From positions 7,811,001 to 7,875,000 of the forward strand of contig NC_066590.1 of NCBI RefSeq assembly GCF_905475345.1: DNA of 64,000 nt. Reading direction: 5' to 3'. This document shows positions 27,723 through 40,615 of this stretch, in pieces. Position numbers and translations under genes: made by a program. The DNA comes from Vespula vulgaris. Lineage: Eukaryota; Arthropoda; Insecta; Hymenoptera; Vespidae. Each line of letters opens with the position of its first letter. Positions within the stretch are counted from its first letter, which is position 1. The notes below the pieces were generated by a model. It did not search any database and had not been told where the DNA came from. It saw nothing but the letters and a program-made list of their open reading frames with translations.

Positions 27723-30454
27723 ATATGCATGTACATATCACATTTATTACGTTAGTACGCTAGTAGTATTCTAGGAAGCTATCAATCATGAAATTTATAT
27801 ACATTCTATATGTAATAATAATAACATTTCAAAAGGTTATATGTATATATATATATTTTATTATTTTCAGAAGAAGAAGATAATATCATATATTATTACT
27901 ATCCTTTCGTTTACTTATACAATTAAAATTATTTTAGTGACGTCAGATATATAAGTGATGGTTTTGCGCCGCCATTGCCCTAACATTAAAAGATTTCACA
28001 TCAAGCGCGAGGATAGATAAATAGAGTGAGAAGATAAAAGAAGACCGATAAAATTTCAAAGAAAAATATATCATTGATAAAGAGAAAGGAAGAAAAGACG
28101 TAAAGCGTTCTCGATAGTTCGCCAAATCTAATTGACCTACATTTTTTCAACCGGCATTTCAACGACGTCTTCTTTTCTCCGGTGAGTAAAATTAAAAGTA
28201 GGAAGAGACATCCTTGAATAATTTCTTATCTTGTCCCGAACGAATCGAAAAGAAGAACGGATGATAAAAGCCGAACAACTAGTGTTCGAGTAAAACTTTT
28301 TAACGAATAAGAACGAACGTGACTTTCGCGCGTCTAACGCGTTAGACTGCATCTACGTGAAGATGCGATTTCGCGGTCGAAGCCGAACCGCGAGAATCTC
28401 TCTACGATGTATCTATAAATTATTTCGCTGACGTAACGATAATAAATTGTCGTCCATTGGGACGAAAAGCGTGCGTCATTGAGAGACAATCGCCCTTGTG
28501 CCGATTACATTTTTAATCCTTAATGGACCAAGGTTCGATGTAGGTATATCGTATTTTATTTTATTTTATTTCATTTTCTTTTGTTTCCTTTTGTTTTATT
28601 TTATTTGAATTTTATTTTTCACTTTTCTTCGGATTATCATTGAATCCTTTTATATTCTATATAGTAATATACCTTACGAGGTACTAACTGTTAAAGTAAT
28701 TTGTTCTCATCAATTTATTCTCGCGATACGATAAGAGTTTTAATCGTTTCGAGATTACTTTCTATATCTAATTATAATATACATTGATTGTTCGCAACCG
28801 TTACGTTATTAAGTTGACCATTTGAAATTATTTTTTGATAACAACTGTCAATAATACAAGGACATCAGGTATTACGAATAAAAAAAAAGAAAAAGTATCT
28901 ATATGTGGGACAAGTGTATTAGGATTAAAAAGGACATACTGATTGTAGGTGTATACGCGTTCTCGTCCTATCTATTTTTAACTGGAAAGTGAGAGAAACG
29001 GAGAAAGAGAAAGAGAGACATGTGGTATTCACCGTACAAAGAGAATCGAGTAGTATTCGATACTTTCCAATTAAGCTAGCCGGACGAAGGTTCGACGGAA
29101 ATGCCATTGGAAAAGCCAGCGAAGCGTCGAACATTGTCAAAGAATAATTACATCGCGCGAGCGTTGCGTAAGGTGAAGAACACAAAACTAGTATAACGCC
29201 GATTTAAATTGACCTAGATCCGCGTGAAGTCGTTTTAATGAGTACGACTTCGTGTGGACGTATGGAGATAACGAAGAGATGTATGTATAGTAAGTTTCGA
29301 TTCATCGAGAAAAAAGAGACGAAGAAAAAGAGAGAGAGAGAGAGATTCTGCAGACTGAAAAATTAAAAAAAAAAAAAAAAGAAAAAGAAATATAAAGTTA
29401 AAAAATAAAAAATAAAAGAAAAGTAACAGCTCATTCAATAACTATTCTATTATTTGTGAATTATATTGGAAGTTTTCTGAGAAAGAGAGAGAGAGAATTA
29501 AAAAAAAATTAATTATAAAAAAAAAATCAAACGTTCTTATCATACGATAGATATTAGTATCTACATATTAATAATGATTTCTCTCTCTTTCTCTTTTTCT
29601 CTTTCTCTTTCTCTTTCTATTTCTCTTTCTCTTTCAATTCTGGCTCACTCATTGAATCATTTTATCTCTTATCGTATTAAGACACGACTCTTTACGAGTT
29701 TTCTATCATATTATTCATACCCGCTAGTAGTCATGTAACGAAAATAAAATCTTGGCGATCGTATCGGCTCAGAGAGTGATTAATAATAAAGATGAGAAGG
29801 AGATCTCTTTGGCGTTAGCTCGTTTAGCTCGATCGTCAGCATACTAGATAAGATCTCGAAAGTTTACGGTAACGTTGATGACCGTCATGTCTCGTAAAGA
29901 TGTCTCGAGAGCATCCTAGCTTATCGGTGATCGACCGACAAGATTGTGAACGGATATGTATATATATATATATATTGGTCTGAAGAAATGAAAATCGATT
30001 CTATGCTACCTGCCTTCCTAATAATTTTCGAATTACATTTAATATCATGAAAAGAATCACGAGTTGTTAATACTTTTTTATTGATTTTGAAGAACGTATG
30101 ACGAAAAACGATATCATTTATATCTTATCAAAAATTCTGATTCCATTTGAGATTTGTAATTTTCTTAATATAATGTAATAAATTAAATGTACATGTGCAC
30201 TTTATTCATTCGATAGCCTAGTTTTACAAGGATAAAATATATCCATAAAATTATATGTAGATATTTTTCTCATGAAAATATTATTTCTACGTAAAAAAGA
30301 ATGTTGCTACGTTGAAACAATTTTTAAATCATTGTAACAAAAAAATATGACGAATCGTTCGTAAACTTTCTCGAAGGCGTAGGTATCGTTTGGTAAACCT
30401 TGACGAAATAATGGATCGAGAGCACCGTTTGGTTCTCTCTGTTATTTGGATTTC

Positions 30455-30455
30455 G

Positions 30456-30504
<49 letters not shown>
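30455..30504. repeat. (TCA)n trinucleotide repeat
   Basis: About 16 TCA units. The poly-Ser plus-strand ORF through it lacks other coding support. Confidence 0.95.
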
Positions 30505-31189
30505 TGTCGTCATTATCCTTTAAAGACCTCTCATTTGCATCTCTATCTCGCGAGATTTCTTTGGAGAAAGGTCATTCACGTTTAATCGTCTTTAAAGGAA
30601 CATTATTAACCTTTCAAAGTCTTTCCATCTTTTCTTCTTATATTCATTCTTTCCTCTTTTTTTTATCTTTCTTCGTTTTTCTCAATTTTATATAGGAATG
30701 TGTTACGTGTTACGCGAATAAGAATCGCGAAAAAAATACATCTACTTATTATCGAGCGCGCGTTAGTAACATAAAATTAAACTCTTGTTCATCCGCCATT
30801 GCTACGCAGTGAAAGTAGGCTCGTAAAAAGAAATTTGCAGTTTCCTGTAAAAAAAAAAAGAAAAAAAGGAGAAGAAAGAAAAAAAAAATAGAAAAAGAAA
30901 AAAGAAAAAAGAAGAGGGAAAAAAAGATTTCATCGAAACGACGATAACAGAACTTCCTTGGTCAAAAAATCGTGCCAAGGATATGTTATTATAATCAGCA
31001 GGATGTTCCCGTTAACCTTCCCGTATAATCGACTTCCTTTTCCCCGTTCAAATGACATATTTTCTCTCTTCGAGTATAGGTTTCTCTTTCTTTCTCATTT
31101 TCATAAGAGAAACGAAGTGAGAAGAATTGATCGAACGTTAATCATAAAATCTCACCTCATGGGCTTTCTTTCTACTCGCTTTTGCGGTT

Positions 31190-31192
<3 letters not shown>

Positions 31193-31280
<88 letters not shown>

Positions 31281-31295
31281 GAAAGAGAAAGAGAG

Positions 31296-31328
<33 letters not shown>
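31193..31328. repeat. Long (GA)n microsatellite, about 136 bp
   Basis: Almost pure GA dinucleotides with a few CA and AAA interruptions after 31270. It is the longest GA tract in the window and, read on the minus strand, provides a long CT tract immediately upstream of a weak 23-nt microexon candidate (31156-31178). Confidence 0.97.
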
Positions 31329-31333
<5 letters not shown>

Positions 31334-31518
31334 ACTGCAAAAGTTTAAAAAAATTATTCGAGCATTCCCCATCGACCACAACGATTCATCGTCATTTTTG
31401 CATCCATCGTCGATCGCTATGTCGAAATTTGCTTCGCGGTTAAGCCGAGAATGCGCTCGTATATACTATATGTATTTCATTCCTATACGATATATGAGAA
31501 AAAGAGAGATAAAGAGAT

Positions 31519-31562
<44 letters not shown>

Positions 31563-31803
31563 GGAGAGAGATGAGAAATATCGAGACTATAAGATTTTCT
31601 ATCTCTCTCCTTTTTCTTTTCTCTTCGATCAAATTCTTTTTCTTCGCTTATATTAAAAGCTTTATATTAAAGTTCGTCCGTGCAACGTAATATATCACAT
31701 TTGATATTTAATTTAATATAAAATTCTCGTGCACGATGAACGTTCCAGTCGGATATAAAAATGAAAATGGAAAAAAGTTTTGCGCATTATTGTATCGTAT
31801 CTA

Positions 31804-31852
31804 ACAACGTTGATTATTTCGGTCCAACGTTGACCGAAATAATCAACGTTGT
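31804..31852. repeat. Perfect inverted repeat, 21-bp arms with a 7-nt loop
   Basis: The left arm, 31804-31824, is exactly complementary to the right arm, 31832-31852. The loop is CAACGTT. The arms start ACAACGTTGATTATTTCGG. This is not microsatellite sequence and has no mismatch, which is unusual for neutral intronic DNA. It could form a cruciform or RNA hairpin, or be the remnant of a foldback element. The arm is short for a canonical pre-miRNA. Confidence 0.85.
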
Positions 31853-32623
31853 GACACGCGCCATGTTGCGTTTAGACGACACCAGAGAAGAATAACACGT
31901 CAACGTCTACGCACTCGTGCGAGAAAGATATATGTATATATGTCTCTGTGTGTGTGTGTGTGTGTGTAAGTATACGTTAAAACATTCGGTGGCCTTTCGA
32001 CGGTCACACGCTTCGGCGAACCTGATAATTAATTCTCGCGATTATTCAAAACGAGCGCGACAACATAAGCGGAGAGCAAAAACGATAACACTGCGGTATC
32101 TTCTCCTTTCGAAATTCCTATGAAAATTAATAGAATGACCGATAATCGGTCAAGTCAGATATTATTTCTTTAATTGTTAATCGTTTCTAATCGTTCCATT
32201 GTTAACAATGTTCATCGGAATCGTCATGAATAAATATTAATTTTATGATCAATTAATCATGAATTAATTTATGACGTAATTTAAATCGTAAATACAAACG
32301 AAATAATAGCGATAATGAATTCAGTCGTGCGTTTTGTTAATATCTGAGGAAAAGATGACGAGAGTAAAATGAGAACGAATCTAATTGAAAGAGATAAAAG
32401 GGATTTTAGAGGAAAAAAGAAGGAAAAGGAAAAAAAGAGAAAAGAAAATTAAAAAACGAGGGAGAAAAGAGAATACTTTCGTGCACGATTAAAATTCGAG
32501 AGGAAAAAAGTATTGTCGGGGGAGGAGTATGAAGGGTGGAGGGAGGAGGGTGGAAGGGACGAGGAGGAGGGGAGGGTGGAGAGAGAGAGTTATCGATATT
32601 TTTTGCCGACGGATTCAACGTAC

Positions 32624-32813
32624 CTGCAATTTTACGCTCGCGCATTCGCCGCCAAAGTGCTTCCGCCTTTCGCATCGGCCAGTTCTCCACCTTCGCACTG
32701 AAACTCCGAAAGAATTTATATTCCTTCGATAATCGTCTTGTTGCCGTATGATGGACTCCTGTTTCTTCCGCAGTATTTGCGGGTTTATCACCGCTGCTCT
32801 CCTCGGTCGACAT
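32624..32813 (-). CDS. Alternative first coding exon: ATG start, 63 codons, phase 1 out
   Basis: A minus-strand ATG with A at -3 (AGAATA-ATG-TCG) opens 63 codons that end at a donor GCAG|GTACGT. The peptide begins MSTEESSGDKPANTAEETG and continues VHHTATRRLSKEYKFFRSF, SAKVENWPMRKAEALWRRM, RERKIA. It is non-repetitive, basic in its second half and likely helical (WPMRKAEALWRRMRERK). No acceptor with a pyrimidine tract precedes the ATG, and the sequence upstream (about 32814-32960) reads as 5' UTR. It leaves in phase 1, as the microexon at 40573 does, so I infer an internal promoter producing an N-terminally short isoform. It could instead be the first exon of a separate gene further left; transcripts would decide. 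Confidence 0.7.
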
Positions 32814-35800
32814 TATTCTCGTCGATAGTCGATTAATCTTTATCACTGTTCTTCCTTTAAAATAATTTTAAACGCGGGATCGTTGATAACACCGGCCCAA
32901 TTTTCGTTCGATCTTAAAAAGATCGATTTAAATCCCGTTCGTTTGAAAAATCCAAGATCTTCTTCCATTTTCTTTCTTTCAAGCTAAACTCCTTGCCGTT
33001 TCATTCGATAAAATAAAATGGTTGAATTCGTTCAACCGGAGTAACTCGTAAACTCGTCTTTGATCGTCGATGATCTCTCGTCGTCGTCGTCGTCGTCGTC
33101 GATCGATTTCTCTTATCGATTATTTACGACCGTTTCGAGTTTATCGATTTGTCGACGTCTATCTCGTAACTCTCATTTTGTCATTACGAATGGAAACGAA
33201 TCAATCTTCTTAGAAAATCGAAGATCTAGTTCTACACTAGTTAATAATAATTATAATAATAACGATGATAACAGCGATAGGTATTATTCAGGATCGATAT
33301 TCAGGTACTAGTAGCGCACTTACGTAACTGTTCCTCCGTTCAAAAAACAATTCTAACTATACCGAAATTAATAGTTTGCGAAACTATCTTAAGTTACATG
33401 GATAGGTAACTATGTAAGTAAATAATTGATTTCGATCGGGCCAGGTACTAAATATGATGACACTTTGCTAGACATCCTTTCGCTTCCTTCTCGTCGTTTC
33501 CTATTCTAGAAGAAATTCGTAATTCGAGATGAAACAATGAACCGAAAAGGATTAAGATTTCATTGATATGAACGATTCGATATAAAACAAAATTAAAAAG
33601 CAGAAGGAATAAAAAAACGCGAGATCGTCGCTCATTTCTCGTGTTTGATTGCTGAATAATAAAACGTCGTAAGGAGCGTGCAGCCGAGAAACTTATATTC
33701 TCACGATAAAGATTTGTCAGAGATCAATAATGATAAAAAAAAAAAGAAGAAAGAAAAGGAAAAAGGAAAAAGAAAAAGAAAGGAAGAAAAAAAAAGCACA
33801 GAAAACAACGGCGCTCTCAATCCTCTCGTTATTTTCGCAAGTGTTCAGATTCGAGTTGTCGACAACGAGTATTCGTTCGATTCTTCGTTTTACGTTCGCA
33901 CCTCAAGGTCGTTCGACGATGAACCGTCGAAAGATTTATCGCACGAGGTTCGGAGCCGTATTGTCGAAGGAAAGCCGTAATCACGTCGGCTAACGAGCGA
34001 TTTGTAATGCTTCGAGTGTCGACTGGTTCGAAGAGAAGTATAATATAGAAGTAAAAAGTAAACGGGAACCTTGTGAAGTTCATCGAGAAATGCTTCTCGT
34101 CGAATGCTATTGGATTTACGAATAAATTCAAGGAAAGACTAAACTTTAATATATCAACGAAATCTATTATAACGAAATTATTATACGAGATTAAATAGGT
34201 GATACGTTGTCATTCCTTCAAAGGATCACTTCGTTAATCAAAGTTATAAATTTAATTTAAATTATTTATAAGCTAACGACCAAGGAAATAGTTTACCGTG
34301 TTGTTCAAACGTTACAACTTTGGAATTACTCCGAGTAACACGTCGTCAGGAACGTTCCGACTATATCGATTTAATTACTTCCTCTCGTAAGATCAAGGCA
34401 ATGTTAATTAACATTCTTAAAGATAAAGAAACTTCTCTTAATTATGATCCGAAAAGTTCATTTCTATATGTTTGATGTTTTACACGGGAAAATACGTAAA
34501 GATGAAGCAACTTGATGGAAGGTCGGATAGATAACACAAACTCAGATACGAACTTCTTAAACACGAAATCGTTGTAATCTTACGAATTTTGAGGAAGAAA
34601 GATCTTCTTCTCGAAGTAAAATTAGCGAGTTCAGAAAATTAGCGAGATACGACTACTTTCGAGAATATCCGAAGAAACAACTAACTCTTCGAAATATAAT
34701 AGGGTGAAGTTCGTGTTTGTATAGACGATAGATTGGATAACGAGTATTCTCTCTCTTTCTCTTTCGGTAGTTTGTCAAGGAATGATCCGATAGGACGATA
34801 ATTCTCTTGGAAAGCCGATGCTCGTTAGACACACGATCTTTCCTCGTTCGTGAGAAGAGGATAATACAACGAATAAGAAAAGACACGTTAGACAGACTGT
34901 CTGAGCCTAACATAGCGAGATCAAACGCTTTGGCCGAACAATAAGGGCGCCTATCTCCCCTAAGAATCGACTTACGTTCGATTCGCGATCGATCGATCTT
35001 AATTCGGTATTGTTACGAAACGTACCACGGATAGATAACGCGAGCTGTGTGTGTCCACACGTCGTAACTCTTTACATCGTCGTTACAACGTCGTCGTTTC
35101 CTCCTTCTCCTCCTCTTCCTTTTTCTACTTCTATTTCTCCTTCCTCCTTCTCCTACTTCGTCTGCTTCGGACTCGATCGAATCGAATCGATCTTGCGAGT
35201 AATTAATTTCAACGCAAGTTGCATAAGGGTGAAAGTCTTGTCTCTATTGGCAAGCCGAACCAGAGAAGAAGAATAAAAGGAATAGAAATGAAGAAAGAAG
35301 AAAGAAATCAAAATGGGAGTGAAGCTCGATGCGTTTCCGCGATTTTTTCGATCGATGTAATCCTACGCGAATTCGAATAAAATAGACAAATAAAAAAAGA
35401 AGAAGAAGAAGAAGAAGAAGAAGAAAAGAAATGGAAAGAAGAAGGAGGTCGGACCTTATTCATCCTGATTTACGAGTCTCTTCCGAAGCCTTAACAGATA
35501 CTTCGTTCTATCCGTGTCACGCCCTCGGGCCCTATATTGACACAAAGAAAAAAAAGAAAAAAAAAAGAAAAAAGAAAAGACAAAAAAATGAACAAAAAGA
35601 TAAAGGAAAAAAAAGGACGTGTAAGCGAAAAAATCACCACGACGAAAGTGTGTTTCTACTCCTCCCCCTCCTCCTCCTCCTCCTTCTTCTCTTCGACCAC
35701 CATCGAACACCTTTGAACTTTGCCAATGGATTTATATTCCAACGGGACAACGGAATCGAAGCGAATTGTTTCGAGAGTAACGATGAAGGATACCGTAGGA

Positions 35801-36885
35801 ATTTCCGCGTGCGTGACACCTTTTCTGTTATCGATACAGGAAGTTACTTGTGTGGAGAGAGAGAGGGAGAAAGGGAGGGAGAGAAAGAAAACAAAAAAAA
35901 GAAAAAAGAAATGTAGCGAATAGAATTCAACGAGACGCCATGCGTTATGAATTATGAATGAAGTTGAACGCGATCGAGGAAGGAATCCGATTCGAGAGAC
36001 CTTTTACGATCTTTCGGAAAACGTTCTCCAGATATTTGAAATTAAGAAGACAAGGAAGTAGAAAACGAAGATAGAAAGTGACATAGACAAACCTATCGTA
36101 TGAATGAATGAACGAATGAATGAATGTATGAATGAAAAAATTTCAACTTAAAAAAAAGAAAGAAAGATAGACAGATGGATAGAGAAAAAATGAAAAAGGT
36201 AAAACGCAAGAAATAAATAGAAAAAATGAAAAAAATCTATGCGGTCGATTCGATGTCACGCTCCGATAAACGCTTTGTGCTGACTCATGGACCGTCACTG
36301 GTCTCTCTCTCTCTCTTTCTCTCTCCTATTTCTAGAAATCCTAATCGCCAAACTATTACCACCACCGTTCTTCTATTCTACGGATGAGCGTTTCTTTTAA
36401 AAGCCAAAACCCCGATCGCTGTCGATCTCTCGCAAACCAAGAAAACACACAACGCGTTTCCCCTTATATCCGACAGAAAGAAAGTCTTACGATAATTTTT
36501 TCTTTCATTTTCTCTTCCTCTCGCTCCCTCCCTCTCGCTCCCTTCCTCTCTCCCTTCCACCTTCTCCCCTTTCGAGGAAGGCGACACTTTCGAATCGTGA
36601 TTTACGACAAGCAAGCACTACGCGCCGTTGTTAAAAAGAATATCCTAGGAAAGTTATAATTACCGAAGGCGAGACTCGTGAAAGTGTCGCGTATCCTTCG
36701 ATTGCTGTAAACAAAACTACTCGAACGAAAGAAAAATCCGAAAAGGAAAAGAAAAGATATGAGAAGAAAGGTAGGAAAACGATCCGTAATAAATCTTTCT
36801 TTTATAAATTAGAAAATTCGAGAGGCTTTCGACGAAAATATGCTCGAAAGAAAAAAAGAAAAAAAGAAACAAAAATAAATAAATA

Positions 36886-36886
<1 letters not shown>

Positions 36887-36920
<34 letters not shown>
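36887..36920. repeat. (AATC)n tetranucleotide repeat
   Basis: About eight pure AATC units after a short AAAT run. An (ACGA)n block follows 100 bp later. Confidence 0.94.
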
Positions 36921-37141
36921 TCGCTAAAGAATAAGAAGATACGAGAAAAAGAAGAACGGAAAACCCTCTCGAAAAAAGAAGATAAAGAAAGAGGGGTGGG
37001 AGAAAGAGAGAAAGAAAAATGTCGAACGAACGAACGAACGAACGAACGACCGAACGAACGAACGAACGAAACCCGAACCTACTGATCAATCTAACGATCG
37101 AAACGGAACCGACGATGTCACGTTGAAGGATTCTTCAAGGA

Positions 37142-37362
37142 TTTGGCGTGCGTTTGACAGGACGAAGACACGCGCGACTAACAGAAGCGTTAAAGAGACG
37201 CGAGCGCGCGAGTCGCGTGGACGGCGCTCGGTAAACTGCGCCGAGCGCCGCGGTGCCCACGATACCGACGACTGCCGTCGACTTCCATTGGCGCAACGGA
37301 CCAACGCAAACCGTCGTTAGCCTCTGACGTCGCCTAACGCCGCGGCGCAAGCGTCCCTACTT
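37142..37362. promoter_or_regulatory. CpG-rich island, candidate promoter or regulatory element
   Basis: This is the most GC- and CpG-dense short block of the 32.8-40.6 kb intron. It includes an inverted repeat, GGCGCTCGG at 37223-37231 and CCGAGCGCC at 37241-37249, with a 9-nt spacer. It lies 4.3 kb upstream (in the minus-strand sense) of the alternative first coding exon and could drive it through an unseen 5' UTR exon. No convincing TATA box is present. A strong minus-strand GTAAGT lies just to the right (37356-37361). Open frames here on both strands are attributable to the GC content. Confidence 0.35.
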
Positions 37363-37736
37363 ACTTTTTCTTCATCGAGTCACCTGTAGACCTCTTTTTC
37401 TATCTCTTTTTTCTGCGTCTTTCTCTGTCTGTCTTTCTATTTGTATCTACCTTGTCTTAATCTTCTTCATTATAATATACCAACAGTCTCTGTTCGATTT
37501 GTTCAACTATAGGAATATTTCCCTCAAGCATATCCTCGAGACTCGTCTAAGCCCTTCCACGTAATCGGATTTTCTACTCTGGAAATCACCTTTCTCGTGT
37601 TAACGTAGTATATACCGTTGTTACGTTATACGCACGATGAGTCAATAATTATTACCACCTGAAATAACTTAACAGGTATTCACTGATAATAATGATGACA
37701 ACGACGACAATGGCGATGATAATGATGATGATGATG

Positions 37737-37737
<1 letters not shown>

Positions 37738-37778
<41 letters not shown>

Positions 37779-37779
37779 G
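37738..37779. repeat. (ATT)n trinucleotide repeat
   Basis: About 14 ATT units, followed by GAC and GAT triplets and another ATT run at about 37854-37879. Confidence 0.95.
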
Positions 37780-38328
37780 TTGATATCATCATGATTATAA
37801 TTATGATTGTTATTATAATGACGACGACGACGATGATGATGAGGATGATGGTGATTATTATTATTATTATTATTATTATACGTTGTTAAGATTATGTTTA
37901 ATAACGAATAAAGGTATACGCGTCGAGCGTTCAAGTCGAAATAATATTTCCTAAAATCGGTCGATTCACGTTGCCGATTATTGTATATGTACCGCACGTA
38001 ATCAAGTAATTACGAGTTCTTTGTCCTATTGGAGATAGTCGACGAAGTAGAACGTAGCCTGAAAGCCAGCAATTAGTTGCGTCGGTGAAACATTTACAAA
38101 TCCTTTTCGTGCGTGCCTCGAAGGCGAGATCGCTTGACGTTACTTATTAATAATTTCTAAACGATTTTGTTATTAGTTTTTTTCTTTCTTTTTTTTTCTG
38201 TTTCTGTTTGACAATTGCCGCTGAATGATCTACGATAGTTCTACGCTCACGAACCCTTTCTCTTTACCGGGTTAAAAGGTACACAAGTTCGGTCGATTCG
38301 AAAGATAATTGTCTTATCGAGAACACCC

Positions 38329-38330
<2 letters not shown>

Positions 38331-38378
<48 letters not shown>

Positions 38379-38390
38379 CCTCTCTCTATT
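38331..38390. repeat. (CT)n microsatellite
   Basis: A CT run with single TTT and CCC interruptions, in the intron between the microexon and the alternative first exon. Confidence 0.95.
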
Positions 38391-39575
38391 TATCTACCTA
38401 TCTATCTCGCAACATGAACCAAACACACGATCGATAATGGTTGCTCCCTAACAACGTTCACACGCGCATGATAATGATGCCAGGCCCGTAATTAATTTCT
38501 CTTAACTGAGAACACGAAGGTGCGACACGCGTAAACCTAATTTGCAGCTTCTTGTATCTCCGTTGCATTCGAGTTCCCATTAAGAATACCTACTCGAGTT
38601 GAGGCAAAAATATCAATGATGAAGAGACCTTTAATGAGAAAGAAATAAAAAAGAACACGTACATATACATACATACGTACATACATGCATATATGTATAC
38701 ATGTGCATATATATACAGAAAGAAACACGTTCATTTATATTATTACCTTGAATATCACCGGCTCGCATAAGTTTTCGAGGCGTTTTTATAAAAAGCGCCC
38801 ACCTTCGGCCTCTTCCAAAATAACCGACTAAAAATATTCAATGACGATGTTTATTTCACGATCGAAAACGCACACTATTTCCATCCTCTTCCAAATTAAC
38901 TAAATGAACCTTCTCAAAAGGGTCGATCGAAATTTCTCTTATATATACATACGTTGACGTTATACGAATATTTATATAGATATACGTATATACACATACG
39001 CATGTATATAGAATTAGGTACCAAGAAGAGTCACAGGAAAGACAATGAAACATTGTAGTCGAGTAAGCAACGGTACTACTACAATCGATCGCGAAAGTTT
39101 AATTAATTATCGACGCTCACGTGAACACGCGCTAATTGCTTTCTCGAGGTAGGAGGCTACGTGCACACGGCTAAGTCGCCAATGTGAGATTCGAAGCATC
39201 GCGGACCGTGCGGTGATTAAAGCTTCCGGTGCAGGCGTGCTGACCCGAGGCTAAAATTAAGAATTAAATCAGCCACGCGAGCTACGCAAATGTAGCCTCC
39301 CAGCGACTACTTTCCATCGTACTTACAACCCTTAGGCCGACAAATCGTTTCGATATCTCCAAGGATCGTTTCGAGAAAGTGGAAAGAAATCAGGCGGAAG
39401 AGAAAAAAAGAATAACGAAGAATGATGTATCGAATTCGGTGATTCGGAAAATTAGATATTACCAAGCTTGAAAACGACAAAGTAATCTTACTGCTACTCC
39501 TGACGTTTCAATTTTCCTCTCCTATGCTTTTTATCTTCTTCTAATTTGCTTTTATCGACGTACGAGATAACTTCA

Positions 39576-39614
<39 letters not shown>

Positions 39615-40572
39615 TATCAGTAAAAAAAATATATAGATATAAAAATATATAAATATATATATAATCACTAAAAAAATATATAGATATAAAATAAAAATAA
39701 AAAAATATATATATACAGATATGTATATATACAGATAAAGATATACATTATCATTAAAAAGATATAAAGATATAAAATACATATATTTTTTTCTTTTTTT
39801 CTCTATAAAATTCTACCAAGCAAAAGCTCAAAACGATCGACGAAACATACGTCGTATCTGTCCTCGACCTGCTTAGAAGCGTTCGTTTTCGTAGCAAGTT
39901 CGTTCGTGATGTATGAACGACGAGTTAAATCGGATTTTCGATCGAACGAGCACATCTCGAAAGAGTTTGACATACCGCTAAACTTCACTATACATAACTC
40001 TTTCTTCTATGTACATACATATGGATATCTAGATACGTTTGTATATACATATTATATACATAGATATGTGCAAAGCAATGAGTAATGTTTCTGTCTTTTT
40101 TCTTTTTTTTTCTTTCTCTCCTTGAAAACCACGAAATAAACCGTTAACTCTCAAACTTCAATGATTCTAACGGCTTAGAACATTCCGTGTCTTTACGTTT
40201 TGCTTACATGAGAATAAACATGTAAATTCTTTTCGAAGGACAAGAGCACACAGTTCTTTCTTTCTTTCACGTTTGTATTGCTATGACTAAGAAATTATTC
40301 CGACGATAACTTTTTCGACTTGTAACATCGAATACATATGTATGTACGTACATACATACATACATACATATATACATATACATGCATACACACACATATA
40401 TAAGAATATACAAATTGAAAGAGAATTATCATTAGAAAGTTCGACACGTTGAAGAAATACATACTCGTATAGTTACACCAAAGCTGGCAGCAATTGTAAC
40501 GATAAAGATAGTGAAAACGTAATAACGTTGGATATTATTTTACGTTATATGCGTTAGAGAGATAAGACTCAC

Positions 40573-40615
40573 CTGATAATTGTCGTTCCGATTGCGAACG
40601 TGGCTGCTGCAGCGA
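40573..40615 (-). CDS. 43-nt microexon (phase 0 in, phase 1 out)
   Basis: It has a very good acceptor (pyrimidine-rich CGTCTTGTTTCAG) and a perfect donor (TATCAG|GTGAGT), separated by 43 nt. It accepts phase 0, exactly what the exon at 44816-45006 delivers, and encodes SLQQPRSQSERQLS plus the first base of a Gly/Ala/Val/Asp/Glu codon. The Gln/Ser/Arg composition matches the rest of the protein. It is too short to appear in a normal ORF list. The phase match and the quality of both splice sites are the evidence. Its outgoing phase 1 equals that of the alternative first exon at 32624-32813, implying a shared downstream exon beyond the left edge. Confidence 0.68.

Larger units (their letters stand above)
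20929..32500. other. Long intronic stretch, right part; no supported gene
   Basis: It contains many GA/CT and GGA tracts, a GC-richer block at 25020-25510 with the E-box palindrome, and the 21-bp-arm hairpin at 31804. No convincing exon; a 23-nt microexon candidate at 31156-31178 is weak. Confidence 0.5.
32814..40572. other. Presumed 5' UTR/promoter and intron between alternative first exon and microexon
   Basis: Roughly 32814-32960 probably includes the leader of the alternative first exon. The rest is non-coding, with the CpG island near 37.2 kb and microsatellites. A TTTTTATAAAAA motif near 38785-38800 on the minus strand has a weak donor downstream but no convincing exon. Confidence 0.45.

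Noticed and set aside
35431..35916. 161-codon plus-strand ORF
   Set aside because: Built from poly-Lys, poly-Leu and Glu-Arg-Gly repeats due to A-rich, CTC and GAGG tracts. No splice context.
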